Shown here: piece by piece, positions 1 through 8,645 of the stretch
Layout: every line of letters starts with the position of its first letter
Numbering within the stretch: position 1 is the stretch's first letter
NCBI RefSeq assembly: GCF_030064125.1
Contig: NZ_CP125957.1
Coordinates: forward strand, 4,706,501 to 4,770,500
From: Pseudomonas sp. G2-4
GTDB lineage: Bacteria; Pseudomonadota; Gammaproteobacteria; Pseudomonadales; Pseudomonadaceae
DNA: 64,000 bases
Direction: 5' to 3'
Notes under the pieces: model-generated
Told to the model about the DNA's origin: nothing
What the model saw: only the letters and a program-made list of their open reading frames with translations
Databases searched by the model: none
Translations under genes and position numbers: made by a program

Positions 1-11
1 CGCCGGATCAG

Positions 12-105
12 TGTGGCGAGGGAGCTTGCTCCCGCTGGGCTGCGCAGCGGCCCCGGCTTTATGCGGTTGCTGCGCAACCGAGCGGGAGCAAGCTCCCTCG
101 CCACA
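12..105. repeat. REPIN (REP doublet), family A
   Basis: Two inverted arms, GTGGCGAGGGAGCTTGCTCC and its complement, enclose a loop of about 45 bases that itself contains short complementary stretches. The same arm pair recurs at about 17.8, 26.6, 30.6, 40.9 and 50.0 kb. This is the paired REP arrangement known from P. fluorescens genomes, moved in trans by RAYT transposases; no RAYT gene is in this window. The rest of bases 1-349 holds no convincing gene, only the leader of fadE. Confidence 0.85.
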
Positions 106-349
106 GGACATCGGTTCGCAAATTGCTGAGCCTATCCACAGCACTGGCCCGGCAATAACGGCATTTGCGCCAAACAACGGCGTTTTCTCACTTTGTTAAC
201 GAACGATTTCCCACGGCTGTTGCCAACCAGACTGGCGCAATGCATCCCGGGTTTCCCACGAAATCAATCACATCGCGCTGACCGCCGGTTTTGCAGATGC
301 CGTCTAAGCTCTGAGGGTCGGTTTTGCCCTGGTTCACGGAGGATTACAT

Positions 350-2797
350 ATGCTGTTGTTGTGGATACTGGTTCTGGTCGTCGGGATAGCCTGGTTGGCG
401 CATCGGCGCACTGCCCCGCTGCCCGCGCTGGGTATCGTCGCGGTCTACCTGCTGGCCATGGGCATTTTCAGCCACGCCCCCGGCTGGCTGATGCTGATCC
501 TCTGGGTGATGCTCGCTGCTGTCGCGGCGCCCCTGCTGCTGCCAGACCTGCGCCGCAAGTATTTCAGTGCGCCGATGTTCGACTGGTTCCAGAAAACCCT
601 GCCGCCCATGTCCCAAACCGAACGCGACGCTATCGACGCGGGCACAGTCTGGTGGGATGGAGAACTGTTCAGCGGACGCCCGGACTGGGACATGCTGCTG
701 GCCTACCCCAAAATACAACTGACCGAGGAGGAGCAGGCTTTCCTCGACGGTCCCACCGAAGCGCTCTGCGCCATGGTCAGTGACTGGCAGATCGGCCAGG
801 CCATGGACCTGCCCGCCGAAGCGTGGGCCCACATCAAGGAGCATGGCTTCTTCGCGCTGATCATTCCTAAGGAATACGGCGGTAAAGGTTTTTCCGCCTA
901 CGCCCACTCCCAGGTGGCGATGAAACTGGCCACTCGCAGTGGCGACCTGGCATCCACCGTAATGGTCCCCAACTCCCTCGGCCCGGCGGAATTGTTGCTG
1001 CATTACGGCACTGACGAACAACGCGACCATTACCTGCCGCGCCTGGCCCGTGGCGACGATATTCCCTGCTTCGCCCTGACCGGGCCGCTGGCCGGCTCCG
1101 ACGCCGGAGCAATGCCCGACACGGGCATCATCTGCAAGGGTGAATGGGAAGGCCAGGAAACCCTCGGCCTGCGCCTGAACTGGGAAAAGCGCTACATCAC
1201 CCTTGGCCCGGTAGCCACCCTCCTCGGCCTGGCCTTCAAGGCTTATGACCCCGACCATCTGCTGGGCGATGAAGAAGACCTGGGCATCAGCCTCGCCTTG
1301 ATTCCCACCGATACCCCAGGCGTCAATATCGGGCGTCGCCACCTGCCCCTCGGCGCCGCGTTCATGAACGGACCGAACTGGGGCAAGGACGTGTTCATCC
1401 CGCTGGACTTCCTCATCGGCGGACAGGCGATGCTCGGCAAGGGCTGGATGATGTTGATGAACTGCCTGTCGGTCGGACGCTCGATTTCCCTGCCGGCAGT
1501 CGGCACCGGTGCGGCGAAGTTCACCAGCCTGGTGACCGGCCAGTACACCCAGGTGCGCGAGCAATTCAACGTGCCGTTGTCGGCCTTCGAGGGCATCCAG
1601 GAAGCCATGGCGCGTATCGGCGGCAATGCCTGGATGATGGATGCCGCTCGCATGTTGACCGCCAACGCGGTGGACCTGGGGGAAAAACCTTCGGTCCTGT
1701 CGGCGATCCTCAAATACCACCTGACCGAACGTGGCCGCGAGTGCATCAGCCATGCCATGGACGTGCACGGCGGCAAGGGCATCATCATGGGCCCGAACAA
1801 TTACCTGGGGCGCAGCTGGCAAGGTGCACCGATCTTCATCACCGTTGAAGGCGCGAATATTCTGTCGCGCAACCTGATGATCTTCGGCCAGGGCGCGATC
1901 CGCTGCCATCCGTTCGTGCTCAAGGAAATGGCCCTGGCAACCCGTGAAGACAAAGACCAGGCGCTGATCGAGTTCGATGGGTTGTTACTCAAGCACATTG
2001 GTTTCGCTGTCAGCAATGCCGCCAGCACCTTGGTGCTGAACCTGGGCCTGGGGCACTTTGAAAAAGCGCCGGGAAATGCCTTGAGCCAGGGTTATTTCCG
2101 CGCCCTCAACCGGCAGGCAGCGGCGTTCGCCCTGCTGGCGGACCTGAGCATGATGCTACTGGGGGGCGAGCTCAAGCGTCGCGAGCGCCTGTCGGCACGC
2201 CTGGGCGATGTATTGTCCAATCTGTATCTGTCCAGCGCAGCGCTCAAGCGTTACCACGACCTCGACTCGCCGGATCACATGGCGCCGCTATTCACCTGGG
2301 CCATGGAAGAAAGCCTGGGCCAGTCGGAGCGTGCACTGGACGAACTGCTGCGTAACTTCCCGAACCGGGTACTGGGTTGCCTGTTGCGCTTGGTGGTGTT
2401 CCCTTTCGGCCGCCGCCACAAAGGCCCGAACGACAGGCTCGACGCAGAAGTCGCCGCCGTGATCGGCCGGGCCAAGGGCGATCCCACCCTCGAAGAGTTG
2501 CTGCAAGGCTGCTATCGACCGCAATCGGCCGACGATCCGGTGGGCGCCCTGCAACACGCCTGCGACCTGCTGGCCGCCGCCCATCCGCTGCATAAAAAAC
2601 TGCACGGCGCGCTCAAGCAAGGCCAACTCAACCCGGCCCCTGGTGAACACCTCATCGACGCAGCGCTCGACGCCGGTGTGCTGCAGGCTGGCGAAGCCCA
2701 GACCCTGCATGCGGCCGAAGCAGCGCGACGCAAGGTCATCGACGTGGATGATTTCGATAAAGACGAATTGACGCTCGCCGAGGCTAAAGTCCGCTGA
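350..2797 (+). CDS. fadE: Acyl-CoA dehydrogenase, FadE family
   Basis: First oxidative step of fatty-acid beta-oxidation: FAD-dependent alpha,beta-dehydrogenation of acyl-CoA. At 815 residues it matches the long membrane-associated FadE class (E. coli FadE is about 814) rather than ordinary 380-residue dehydrogenases. Two hydrophobic N-terminal segments (about residues 1-65) precede the acyl-CoA dehydrogenase domain (FAD/substrate motif ALTGPLAGSDAGAMPDTG near residue 245; GGTG-like C-terminal core with VEGANILSRNL near residue 505) and a DUF1974-type C-terminal domain. The ATG follows GGAGG at 338-342. A small gene follows after about 65 bases. Electrons would pass to electron-transferring flavoprotein, which is not encoded here. 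Confidence is high for family; chain-length specificity cannot be read. Confidence 0.93.
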   Translation: MLLLWILVLVVGIAWLAHRRTAPLPALGIVAVYLLAMGIFSHAPGWLMLILWVMLAAVAAPLLLPDLRRKYFSAPMFDWFQKTLPPMSQTERDAIDAGTVWWDGELFSGRPDWDMLLAYPKIQLTEEEQAFLDGPTEALCAMVSDWQIGQAMDLPAEAWAHIKEHGFFALIIPKEYGGKGFSAYAHSQVAMKLATRSGDLASTVMVPNSLGPAELLLHYGTDEQRDHYLPRLARGDDIPCFALTGPLAGSDAGAMPDTGIICKGEWEGQETLGLRLNWEKRYITLGPVATLLGLAFKAYDPDHLLGDEEDLGISLALIPTDTPGVNIGRRHLPLGAAFMNGPNWGKDVFIPLDFLIGGQAMLGKGWMMLMNCLSVGRSISLPAVGTGAAKFTSLVTGQYTQVREQFNVPLSAFEGIQEAMARIGGNAWMMDAARMLTANAVDLGEKPSVLSAILKYHLTERGRECISHAMDVHGGKGIIMGPNNYLGRSWQGAPIFITVEGANILSRNLMIFGQGAIRCHPFVLKEMALATREDKDQALIEFDGLLLKHIGFAVSNAASTLVLNLGLGHFEKAPGNALSQGYFRALNRQAAAFALLADLSMMLLGGELKRRERLSARLGDVLSNLYLSSAALKRYHDLDSPDHMAPLFTWAMEESLGQSERALDELLRNFPNRVLGCLLRLVVFPFGRRHKGPNDRLDAEVAAVIGRAKGDPTLEELLQGCYRPQSADDPVGALQHACDLLAAAHPLHKKLHGALKQGQLNPAPGEHLIDAALDAGVLQAGEAQTLHAAEAARRKVIDVDDFDKDELTLAEAKVR

Positions 2798-2862
2798 TCC
2801 TGTAAAAGCAGGCGCAGGGGCTTTATACTCCTGCGCCCGTTTTGCTCTTGAGGACTTATCTC

Positions 2863-3270
2863 GTGTCCAATGTCGTTGCCGATCACCTTGTCTTGCTTGA
2901 CCACTTGCGCAGCATCCTGGTCGCCGTGGGTGAGGCCGAACAGGTTCCCGAAGAAAGCCATGCCCTGTTTCTGGAGCGCTTCGACGAGTTGCGCGCGCAA
3001 TTGCCCGTTGACCCAATCGAAAGCCAATACCTGGGTCAGGATCTCTTGTGCCAGGTGATTGTCCGTTACCCACAGATCGCCCACCTGGTGCCGCGCGACC
3101 TGCTCTGGTACTTCGCCGGGGACTGCCTGCACTACATGCCCGACGAAGAAATCGCCCTGTACCAAGCCTTGGAAGAACGTCGTTTCGAGGCCGAACAAAA
3201 CGACGAGCCCTTCGACTGGAACCAGGAAAAACAATTGCTGGCGATGTCGGATCAGGACAGCAAGCACTGA
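2863..3270 (+). CDS. Small conserved Pseudomonas protein downstream of fadE
   Basis: Acidic 135-residue protein with no signal peptide or membrane segment. Recognisable only as the conserved hypothetical that follows fadE in Pseudomonas (I recall the PA2817 family name, not certain). I choose the GTG at 2863 because TTGAGGA lies 9 bases upstream; an in-frame TTG at 2842 would add seven residues without a ribosome site. Sequence features are a helical N-terminal half, a W-Y-F-x-G-D-C segment near residue 90, and many Asp/Glu. Linkage to fadE suggests a role around fatty-acid oxidation, but no function is assigned. A strong terminator follows. Confidence 0.75.
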   Translation: MSNVVADHLVLLDHLRSILVAVGEAEQVPEESHALFLERFDELRAQLPVDPIESQYLGQDLLCQVIVRYPQIAHLVPRDLLWYFAGDCLHYMPDEEIALYQALEERRFEAEQNDEPFDWNQEKQLLAMSDQDSKH

Positions 3271-3287
3271 TTGTGATCAATCAGGCA

Positions 3288-3323
3288 AAAGGCCCGCACG
3301 GTTAGCCCTGCGGGCCTTTTTTT
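3288..3323 (+). terminator. Rho-independent terminator after the fadE transcript
   Basis: Stem GGCCCGCA / TGCGGGCC with a 10-base loop, preceded by AAAA and followed by seven T. It ends the rightward fadE unit 18 bases after the last stop codon. Confidence 0.9.
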
Positions 3324-3350
3324 ACTGCCGTTGCCCAAGGGCGCTGCCTG

Positions 3351-3463
3351 GACGGGCCTCATCGCGAGCAAGCTCGCTCCCACAGGGAAACTGCTGTGGA
3401 TACAGAATGTGTGTTCACCGTCGACCCAGTGTGAGAGCGAGCTTGCTCGCGATGAGGCCCGTC
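3351..3463. repeat. REPIN, family B
   Basis: Outer arms GACGGGCCTCATCGCGAGCA and its complement, containing the family-B REP core GAGCGAGCTTGCTCGCGATG. One arm core differs by a few bases (GTGAGAGCG instead of GTGGGAGCG). It lies between two convergent genes and its right end overlaps the stop codon of the LysR gene by two bases. Confidence 0.85.
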
Positions 3464-4460
3464 AAAACAACCCATCACTCTCTGGCAGCTCATAGTGCGC
3501 CGCGTCCTTACGGGTACGACTCTCCCCGCCCACCGTGTGCAAGGTCGGCTCCTTCTCCAGGCACTCCACCAGATAGTCAATGAACACCCGCAATTTCGGT
3601 GGCAGGTAACGCGTCGGTGAGTGCAGCAGCCACAACCCGCCATGGTAGGAAGCCAGAAACGTCCAGTCGGCCAACACCTGCACGATCAACCCCTGCTCCA
3701 GCGCATAACGGGCCGTGAAGTACGGCAAGCTACCAATGCCGATGTGCTGTAAAACCGCCCCCAGCCGTACGCCCGTGTGATTGGCCGCATAGCGTCCGCG
3801 CACACCGACGGTGACGGACTTGGTGCCTTTCTTGAATTTCCAGCGAGCATCGTTTGGGGTTTCCCCAAGATAGATGCAGCTGTGCTCCAGCAAATCGTGG
3901 GGATGCTTGGGAACGCCGCGTTCAGCCAAGTATTGCGGCGTGGCGCAGAGCAGGTGATCGACAGTCAACAACTGGCGCCCCACCAACCCGGCCGGCGGTT
4001 GGTCGGTGATCCGGATGGCAAGGTCGACGTGATCGTCGATCAGGTCGACCTGCCGATCCTCCAGAAGCAACTCCACATCGATCTTGGGGTAACGGCGCAA
4101 GAATTCCGGCATATGGGGATGGACCACGAAGCGCCCCACCGCCTTGGGCACGCTGACCCGAATCAGCCCCTCGGCTTGCTGAGTGAATTGGCCACTGATC
4201 TCCATCACTGATCGGGCAGCAGCGACCATTTCCTGGCAACGTTTGAACACCTCTTCCCCGCCATCGCTCAAGCGCAACTTACGAGTGGTGCGTTGCAACA
4301 ATCGGGTCGCCAGGGCTTTCTCCAGGCGAGAAATGCTGCGGCTCACAGCCGATGGCGACGAGCCTGACTGGCGGGCCGCTTCGGAGAAGCTGCCGGTTTC
4401 TACGACCTTGACGAAAATGGCCATTTCGGCGAGCAGCGGAAGCGGTAGATTTGTGCTCAT
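3462..4460 (-). CDS. LysR-family transcriptional regulator
   Basis: 332 residues, slightly long for the family. The N-terminal winged helix-turn-helix (about residues 10-70) carries GSFSEAARQSGSSPSAVSR, and a periplasmic-binding-protein-like effector domain follows (about residues 95-300). It resembles the CrgA/DmlR-type subgroup with long C-termini. It is divergent from the AlaX gene with 91 bases between starts, the usual layout for a LysR protein and its target. The effector is unknown. Confidence 0.88.
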   Translation of the reverse strand: MSTNLPLPLLAEMAIFVKVVETGSFSEAARQSGSSPSAVSRSISRLEKALATRLLQRTTRKLRLSDGGEEVFKRCQEMVAAARSVMEISGQFTQQAEGLIRVSVPKAVGRFVVHPHMPEFLRRYPKIDVELLLEDRQVDLIDDHVDLAIRITDQPPAGLVGRQLLTVDHLLCATPQYLAERGVPKHPHDLLEHSCIYLGETPNDARWKFKKGTKSVTVGVRGRYAANHTGVRLGAVLQHIGIGSLPYFTARYALEQGLIVQVLADWTFLASYHGGLWLLHSPTRYLPPKLRVFIDYLVECLEKEPTLHTVGGESRTRKDAAHYELPESDGLF

Positions 4461-4490
4461 GGCGCAACAGTCCTTTGAAATTTGAACGGA

Positions 4491-4519
4491 TTATCACCAA
4501 TTTCAGCACACTCTATAAT
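4491..4519 (+). promoter_or_regulatory. Sigma-70 type promoter of the AlaX gene
   Basis: TTATCA (4491-4496), 17-base spacer, perfect TATAAT (4514-4519). A start near 4526 would leave a leader of about 26 bases before the GTG. It sits in the LysR/AlaX divergent spacer, so LysR control is plausible but not shown. Confidence 0.6.
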
Positions 4520-4551
4520 TCCGACACAAAATTCTTATAAGGACATGGAAT

Positions 4552-5178
4552 GTGACCCTCCGCCTCTTTTTCCATAGCGATGATCTCCAGGCCAATGTGG
4601 AAGTCCTGGATTGCAGCCCCAGGGAAAATGAATTTGCCGTGGTCCTGCGTGACACGCTGTTCCATCCTCAGGGCGGTGGTCAGCCCTACGACACCGGATG
4701 GATCGGTGAAAGCCAGGTCCTGCGCGTTGTCCAGGACGGATCAGAGGTCATTCATTACGTCGACAACCCTGTGGCCCTGGGCATGACCTCGATCCGTGTG
4801 GATGAGCAACGGAGACGATTGAATTCTCGCCTGCACTCGGCCGGGCACCTGATCGGCCATTTCGCCGAAACCCGTGGGTGGACGCCAATCAAGGCTCATC
4901 ACTGGCCAGGCGAAAGCCGCGTGCAGTTCCAGCCAGGGGAAAATCCTCAGGAACTGGACAGATCAATCATCCAGCAAGGCATCGATAGATGGATTGCCGA
5001 GGATCTGCCTCGCCTGATCGCATTGCGCGAAGGTACGCGAGAAGTCGGTTTCGGTGAGCTGGCCGCCTATGGCTGCGGCGGCACTCACGTGCGGCGCCTG
5101 CAGGAACTGGGAGCAGTCACCATTGCCTCACTTTCACAGAAGAAAGGCACCTTGTCGGTTCACTACCACGTGGACTGA
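4552..5178 (+). CDS. AlaX-type alanyl-tRNA editing protein
   Basis: Free-standing homologue of the editing domain of alanyl-tRNA synthetase, which hydrolyses Ser- or Gly-mischarged tRNA-Ala in trans. The 208-residue protein has both zinc-binding halves: HSAGH at residues 95-99 and CGGTH at 175-179 (HxxxH...CxxxH), plus HPQGGGQ near residue 38. It has no aminoacylation or tRNA-recognition domain. The GTG start has AAGGA 8 bases upstream. It lies directly left of the accessory biosynthetic block. It may be an ordinary quality-control enzyme or may protect against an amino-acid analogue made by that block; the latter is inference. Confidence 0.9.
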   Translation: MTLRLFFHSDDLQANVEVLDCSPRENEFAVVLRDTLFHPQGGGQPYDTGWIGESQVLRVVQDGSEVIHYVDNPVALGMTSIRVDEQRRRLNSRLHSAGHLIGHFAETRGWTPIKAHHWPGESRVQFQPGENPQELDRSIIQQGIDRWIAEDLPRLIALREGTREVGFGELAAYGCGGTHVRRLQELGAVTIASLSQKKGTLSVHYHVD

Positions 5179-5631
5179 TACTCGCCCTAGCCTACGGGCT
5201 TGAACCGCGGCTCCCACGCCTACCCGACTCAGACGAATCTGCTCCCTGATTCTTGGCGTCGAATACCTTGAGCAGCTTTCGAAACTCGCCGGGCCTATCC
5301 ACACGAGCCCTATGTGATCTTCGAGGTTGCTCATTGCCCATCGCTACTTGTATCTAAATAATAATATCCGCCCACTGCCAGTCTAGTAAAAAGCACTGTA
5401 CAGCCCATGTTTACTACATCCGAGTGCCAAGCAGAAACAACATGAATCATCATGTCGTTATCCGTAATTCTTTTTCGACTGAAGCAAACTTCGTCACCCT
5501 TGCATAATGCCAGCCAGGGTTTCCAGGTGGATGAAATGGGCTTCACGTCCGTGTACCGCTCCAGAAACAGCAGGAGCGGGAGTTCTCGTTGGCAGACCCC
5601 ATCAAAATTTTAATAGAGCGCTGATGGGTAT
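5179..5631. other. AT-rich intergenic region left of the accessory cluster
   Basis: About 450 bases without a convincing gene. GC content falls here compared with the flanking core. A weak promoter-like pair TTGGCA (5589-5594), 16 bases, TAATAG (5611-5616) lies just before the alcohol dehydrogenase. It would give a leader of only about 9 bases and no good ribosome site. The stretch AAATTTTAAT (5605-5614) also occurs beside the Lrp gene at 10347-10356. Confidence 0.5.
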
Positions 5632-6660
5632 ATGAAGGCAATCAGTTTAGTGAGCGCGCGAGAGTTGAGCTTGGTGAGTCACGACGAGCCCAACGTGCTA
5701 CCTGCCGACGGTATAGAAATAGAAATCGTACTATCCGGTATTTGCGGGACAGATCTGGCGGTGTTGTCAGGGCGTGAAGAAGGACAAGTGGGAATCGTTC
5801 GTGGTCATGAAGCGGTCGGCGTCGTTGTCAATGTAGGGGCCGGTGTCACACGCACGCGTAAAGGTATGCGTGTGGTTGTAGACCCCAACGAATATTGCGG
5901 TAACTGTGAACACTGTAAATCAGCTAAAACCCATCTATGTAGCGGTGATTCAAATGCGGGTCTGAACATCGCCGGTGTCAACAAGCACGGTACTTTTGCA
6001 GAGCGCTTTATGACGCGCGAGTGCTTTGTACACTGCATCCCAGACGATATGAGCTGGGAAACAGCCGTCTTGATTGAACCCGTAGCGTGCATTTTAAACA
6101 ACATCGAACAAGCCTCCATTAAAGCGGGAGAGCGGGTACTGCTTCTCGGGTCGGGCCCGATGAGCCTGGTCGCGCAACTGCTTTTGCGCGCCATGGGTGT
6201 ATATACACGTGCTACCGATTTGAATACCTTTCGAATTAAATTCGGCCGATCCCTGGGCTTGGATATTGTGCGCCCTGAAGAACTTGAACAGCCTGGGCAG
6301 CCCCTCGAAAAATTTGATGTTGTCATCGATACCGTGGGTCATCAGCTGGAAGCAGCTGCCAGTGTTGTTGGCCGAGGCGGTAGGATCGTCCTGTTCGGAT
6401 TTAACGGAAACTATAAATACTCGCTCCCGGTAAAGCATTTTCTAGTCAATGCCATCAGCATCATTGCAGCGGGAGAGTACAACCAGCACTTTCCACAGGC
6501 GTTGCGCATTGCTCATAAGCTCCCTGACCTTGGAAAACTGGTCACCCATCGTTACCCCCTTGAAGCGTATTCAGCAGTCTTCGATAGTTTGTTGAACGAT
6601 CCTTCCGCGCCCACAGTAAAAAGCGTTTTCACGCCCAATCCCAAGCACCTGTCACGCTAA
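5632..6660 (+). CDS. Zinc-dependent medium-chain alcohol/polyol dehydrogenase
   Basis: 342-residue medium-chain dehydrogenase of the threonine / sorbitol dehydrogenase group, which interconverts an alcohol and a carbonyl using NAD(P). Catalytic zinc ligands are Cys38 (GICGTD), His59-Glu60 (GHE) and Glu149. The structural zinc lobe has Cys89, 92, 95 and 103. The Rossmann motif LLGSGPMSLV begins at residue 171. It is the first gene of the + strand block ADH - RibD-C - HAD - DUF1349 - MFS. The substrate is unknown; threonine dehydrogenase activity is possible, but the context suggests a dedicated pathway step. Confidence 0.85.
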   Translation: MKAISLVSARELSLVSHDEPNVLPADGIEIEIVLSGICGTDLAVLSGREEGQVGIVRGHEAVGVVVNVGAGVTRTRKGMRVVVDPNEYCGNCEHCKSAKTHLCSGDSNAGLNIAGVNKHGTFAERFMTRECFVHCIPDDMSWETAVLIEPVACILNNIEQASIKAGERVLLLGSGPMSLVAQLLLRAMGVYTRATDLNTFRIKFGRSLGLDIVRPEELEQPGQPLEKFDVVIDTVGHQLEAAASVVGRGGRIVLFGFNGNYKYSLPVKHFLVNAISIIAAGEYNQHFPQALRIAHKLPDLGKLVTHRYPLEAYSAVFDSLLNDPSAPTVKSVFTPNPKHLSR

Positions 6661-6690
6661 ATATCACCAGCACTCCAAGTGGACTCTTCC

Positions 6691-7365
6691 ATGAAAGTTA
6701 CTGTATTCAGTCAGATTTCCATTGACGGCAAACTGACGCTCGGCAATGAAGCATCCAGCAAACCGCTTTTCCAGCATTTCGACGATGAGGACATGCGTTT
6801 TATCCATAAATTCCGCGGTGAAGTCGATGCCATCATGGTTGGTCGCAACACGATTACGACAGACGATCCTCAATTGAATAATCGATATGGAGCCGGACGC
6901 AACCCTGTTCGTATCATTCCAACGACATCGCTGAATTTTCCAGCGTCCGCAAAAATCCTGAGCTCTCCCGAGCGAACCATCATCGCCACCACAGAACAGG
7001 CTCGTGACCACGAAATGATCGAGCAAATCCGCGCCCATGGTAAAGAGGTGCTGTTTGCAGGCACCGCACGCGTGGACTTCAAACAACTCTTCCCGATGCT
7101 GGAAGCCCGCGGAATCAATCACATCATGGTTGAAGGTGGAGGCCAACTGAACTGGCAGGTATTCAACCTTGATTTAGTCGACGAAATCATGCTCATGCAA
7201 TTACCTATCATTATTGGTGGCTCCGACACCACTACCCTAATAGATGGCGAAGGCTTTCAAGATATTAGAATGACCAAATCATTCAAACTGCATGAATTTG
7301 AAGCACGTTCGCACTATAACTTCCTGCATTTCAAGCGCGACCCTAAACAGCAGCGCGTGCATTGA
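6691..7365 (+). CDS. RibD C-terminal-domain reductase
   Basis: 224 residues, the reductase half of RibD without its deaminase half. This dihydrofolate-reductase-like family reduces the ribosyl group of an amino-pyrimidine ribotide to ribityl with NADPH. Motifs are FSQISIDGKL at the N-terminus, DAIMVGRNTITTDDP near residue 50 and HIMVEGGGQLNW near residue 145. I prefer ATG 6691 over the in-frame GTG at 6679, since family members begin right before the first strand. Its stop shares a base with the start of the HAD gene (TGATG), so the two are probably translationally coupled. A standalone copy outside riboflavin genes points to a specialised substrate. Confidence 0.85.
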   Translation: MKVTVFSQISIDGKLTLGNEASSKPLFQHFDDEDMRFIHKFRGEVDAIMVGRNTITTDDPQLNNRYGAGRNPVRIIPTTSLNFPASAKILSSPERTIIATTEQARDHEMIEQIRAHGKEVLFAGTARVDFKQLFPMLEARGINHIMVEGGGQLNWQVFNLDLVDEIMLMQLPIIIGGSDTTTLIDGEGFQDIRMTKSFKLHEFEARSHYNFLHFKRDPKQQRVH

Positions 7366-8018
7366 TGCGGGTGATTCAAGGGTTTATTTTTGATATGGAT
7401 GGCGTTCTGGTCGACAGTGAACCCGTCTATATGAAAGAGGAAAGACGTTCTTATGCACGCTATGGCGTGACGCTGAATGAAACAGAGCTGTCACGTTTTG
7501 TAGGCACCACGCAGCGGTATATGTGGAGCGTTATCAAGACCGAGTACGGGCTTGCAGACGCTCTAGACTGCCTTATGGCGGAACATCACCGGCAGTTGCT
7601 GGAGACACTGCATTCAGCCCCCCTCCCCGCCATGCCCGGCGTGACACAACTTCTCATCGCATTAAAGAAAGCAGGCATACCCTGTGCAGTCGCCTCCTCT
7701 TCACCTCGAGAACTCGTTGAGCTTATTTTGCGTCACGCGGGGCTACAACTTTTCTTCAACGAAATAGTCTGTGGCGATGACGTTAAGCGCAGCAAGCCAG
7801 ATCCCGAGATTTTTCTCATGGCCGCCAAGCGCCTGGGTGTGTCCCCTTCGTCTTGTGTGGTGATTGAAGATTCTTCTCATGGCGTGGCGGCGGCAAAAGC
7901 CGCCAGTATGTTTTGTGTTGGCCTGCTCAACCCCAACTCAGGGCAGCAGAACCTGAGCGCGGCGGACTTATGCGTTCACCATCACAGTGAAATAAACCAC
8001 TGGTTTTTCGAGCAATAA
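7365..8018 (+). CDS. HAD-superfamily phosphatase (beta-phosphoglucomutase-like)
   Basis: 217 residues. HAD motif I is FDMDGVLVDSEP (nucleophile and acid/base Asp pair), with a helical cap domain. Motif II is the Ser in VASSSP, motif III the Lys in KRSKPDPE, motif IV VVIEDSSHGV. The family dephosphorylates or isomerises small sugar phosphates. The start at 7365 overlaps the reductase stop by one base; an in-frame TTG one codon earlier is less likely. A RibD-C reductase coupled to a HAD phosphatase mirrors consecutive steps of riboflavin synthesis, so a ribityl-phosphate-like substrate is a reasonable guess. A mutase role cannot be excluded. Confidence 0.87.
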   Translation: MRVIQGFIFDMDGVLVDSEPVYMKEERRSYARYGVTLNETELSRFVGTTQRYMWSVIKTEYGLADALDCLMAEHHRQLLETLHSAPLPAMPGVTQLLIALKKAGIPCAVASSSPRELVELILRHAGLQLFFNEIVCGDDVKRSKPDPEIFLMAAKRLGVSPSSCVVIEDSSHGVAAAKAASMFCVGLLNPNSGQQNLSAADLCVHHHSEINHWFFEQ

Positions 8019-8023
8019 AAAAC

Positions 8024-8626
8024 ATGAAAAAACTGAGTAGTTCAGACTGGACCTGGATTAATGTACCCGAGCGTTCGTCCATCAGCGAACGCGAAATAAT
8101 CATCCACACCACGCCCGACACTGATTTCTGGCGAGGCACCTATTATGGTCTGGAGTATGACAATGCGCCGGCCATTGTGGCTGCAAGCAAGGAGCAATAT
8201 TGGACATTGAAGGCCAAAGTGTCTTTTTCTTCAAAAACCTACTTCGACCAATGCGGGCTGTTTATCTATCAAGATAAAAACAACTGGATGAAAAGCGGCA
8301 TCGAGTATCAGAGCAATGGTTTCCAACAACTGTTCTCTGTCGTGACCAACAATGGTTTTTCAGACTGGTCGATGGTTAATTTCGACCGGGTTACACAGAC
8401 CATGCATTACCGACTGAGCCGAAGAGGCAGCGACTTCCTTCTTGAAAATTCGGTTGACGGGATACATTTCTGCATGATGCGTATGTTTCACATGTTTCAT
8501 GCAGAAGAACTTGTTCAATTCGGCTTCTTTGCCAGCAGCCCGGGCGATTCGTCTTTCGCCGCACACTTCTCACAGATCGAATGGACTGAATGCTGTTGGC
8601 AAGAGCACGGTTCCCCTCGTTTCTAA
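8024..8626 (+). CDS. DUF1349 (concanavalin-like beta-sandwich) protein
   Basis: 200 residues, no signal peptide. Typical DUF1349 pattern: TDFWRGTYYG near residue 35, a Y/F-D-Q-C-G-L-F segment near residue 73, a W-M-K-S-G-I-E-Y segment near 88 and FGFFASSP near 165. The fold is a jelly-roll related to carbohydrate-binding lectins and glycosidases; most members are uncharacterised. Five bases separate it from the HAD gene and 19 from the MFS gene, so it is in the same unit. It could bind or tailor a sugar-containing intermediate, but no catalytic residues can be named. Confidence 0.8.
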   Translation: MKKLSSSDWTWINVPERSSISEREIIIHTTPDTDFWRGTYYGLEYDNAPAIVAASKEQYWTLKAKVSFSSKTYFDQCGLFIYQDKNNWMKSGIEYQSNGFQQLFSVVTNNGFSDWSMVNFDRVTQTMHYRLSRRGSDFLLENSVDGIHFCMMRMFHMFHAEELVQFGFFASSPGDSSFAAHFSQIEWTECCWQEHGSPRF

Positions 8627-8645
8627 TTCCAGAGTTTTCTACATC

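Noticed and set aside
12..105. REPIN arms considered as CRISPR repeats
   Set aside because: Copies are dispersed, inverted and singly placed; no regular spacers or cas genes.
344..1909. 521-codon minus-strand frame opposite fadE
   Set aside because: Shadow; fadE has the ribosome site and conserved motifs.
5331..5546. 71-codon minus-strand frame left of the cluster
   Set aside because: No ribosome site or recognisable motif; lies in an AT-rich spacer.
5573..5581. GGAGCGGGA near the left edge of the cluster, matching the tRNA-Gly 3' end
   Set aside because: Only nine bases; likely chance, and no integrase is present, so not called an attachment site.
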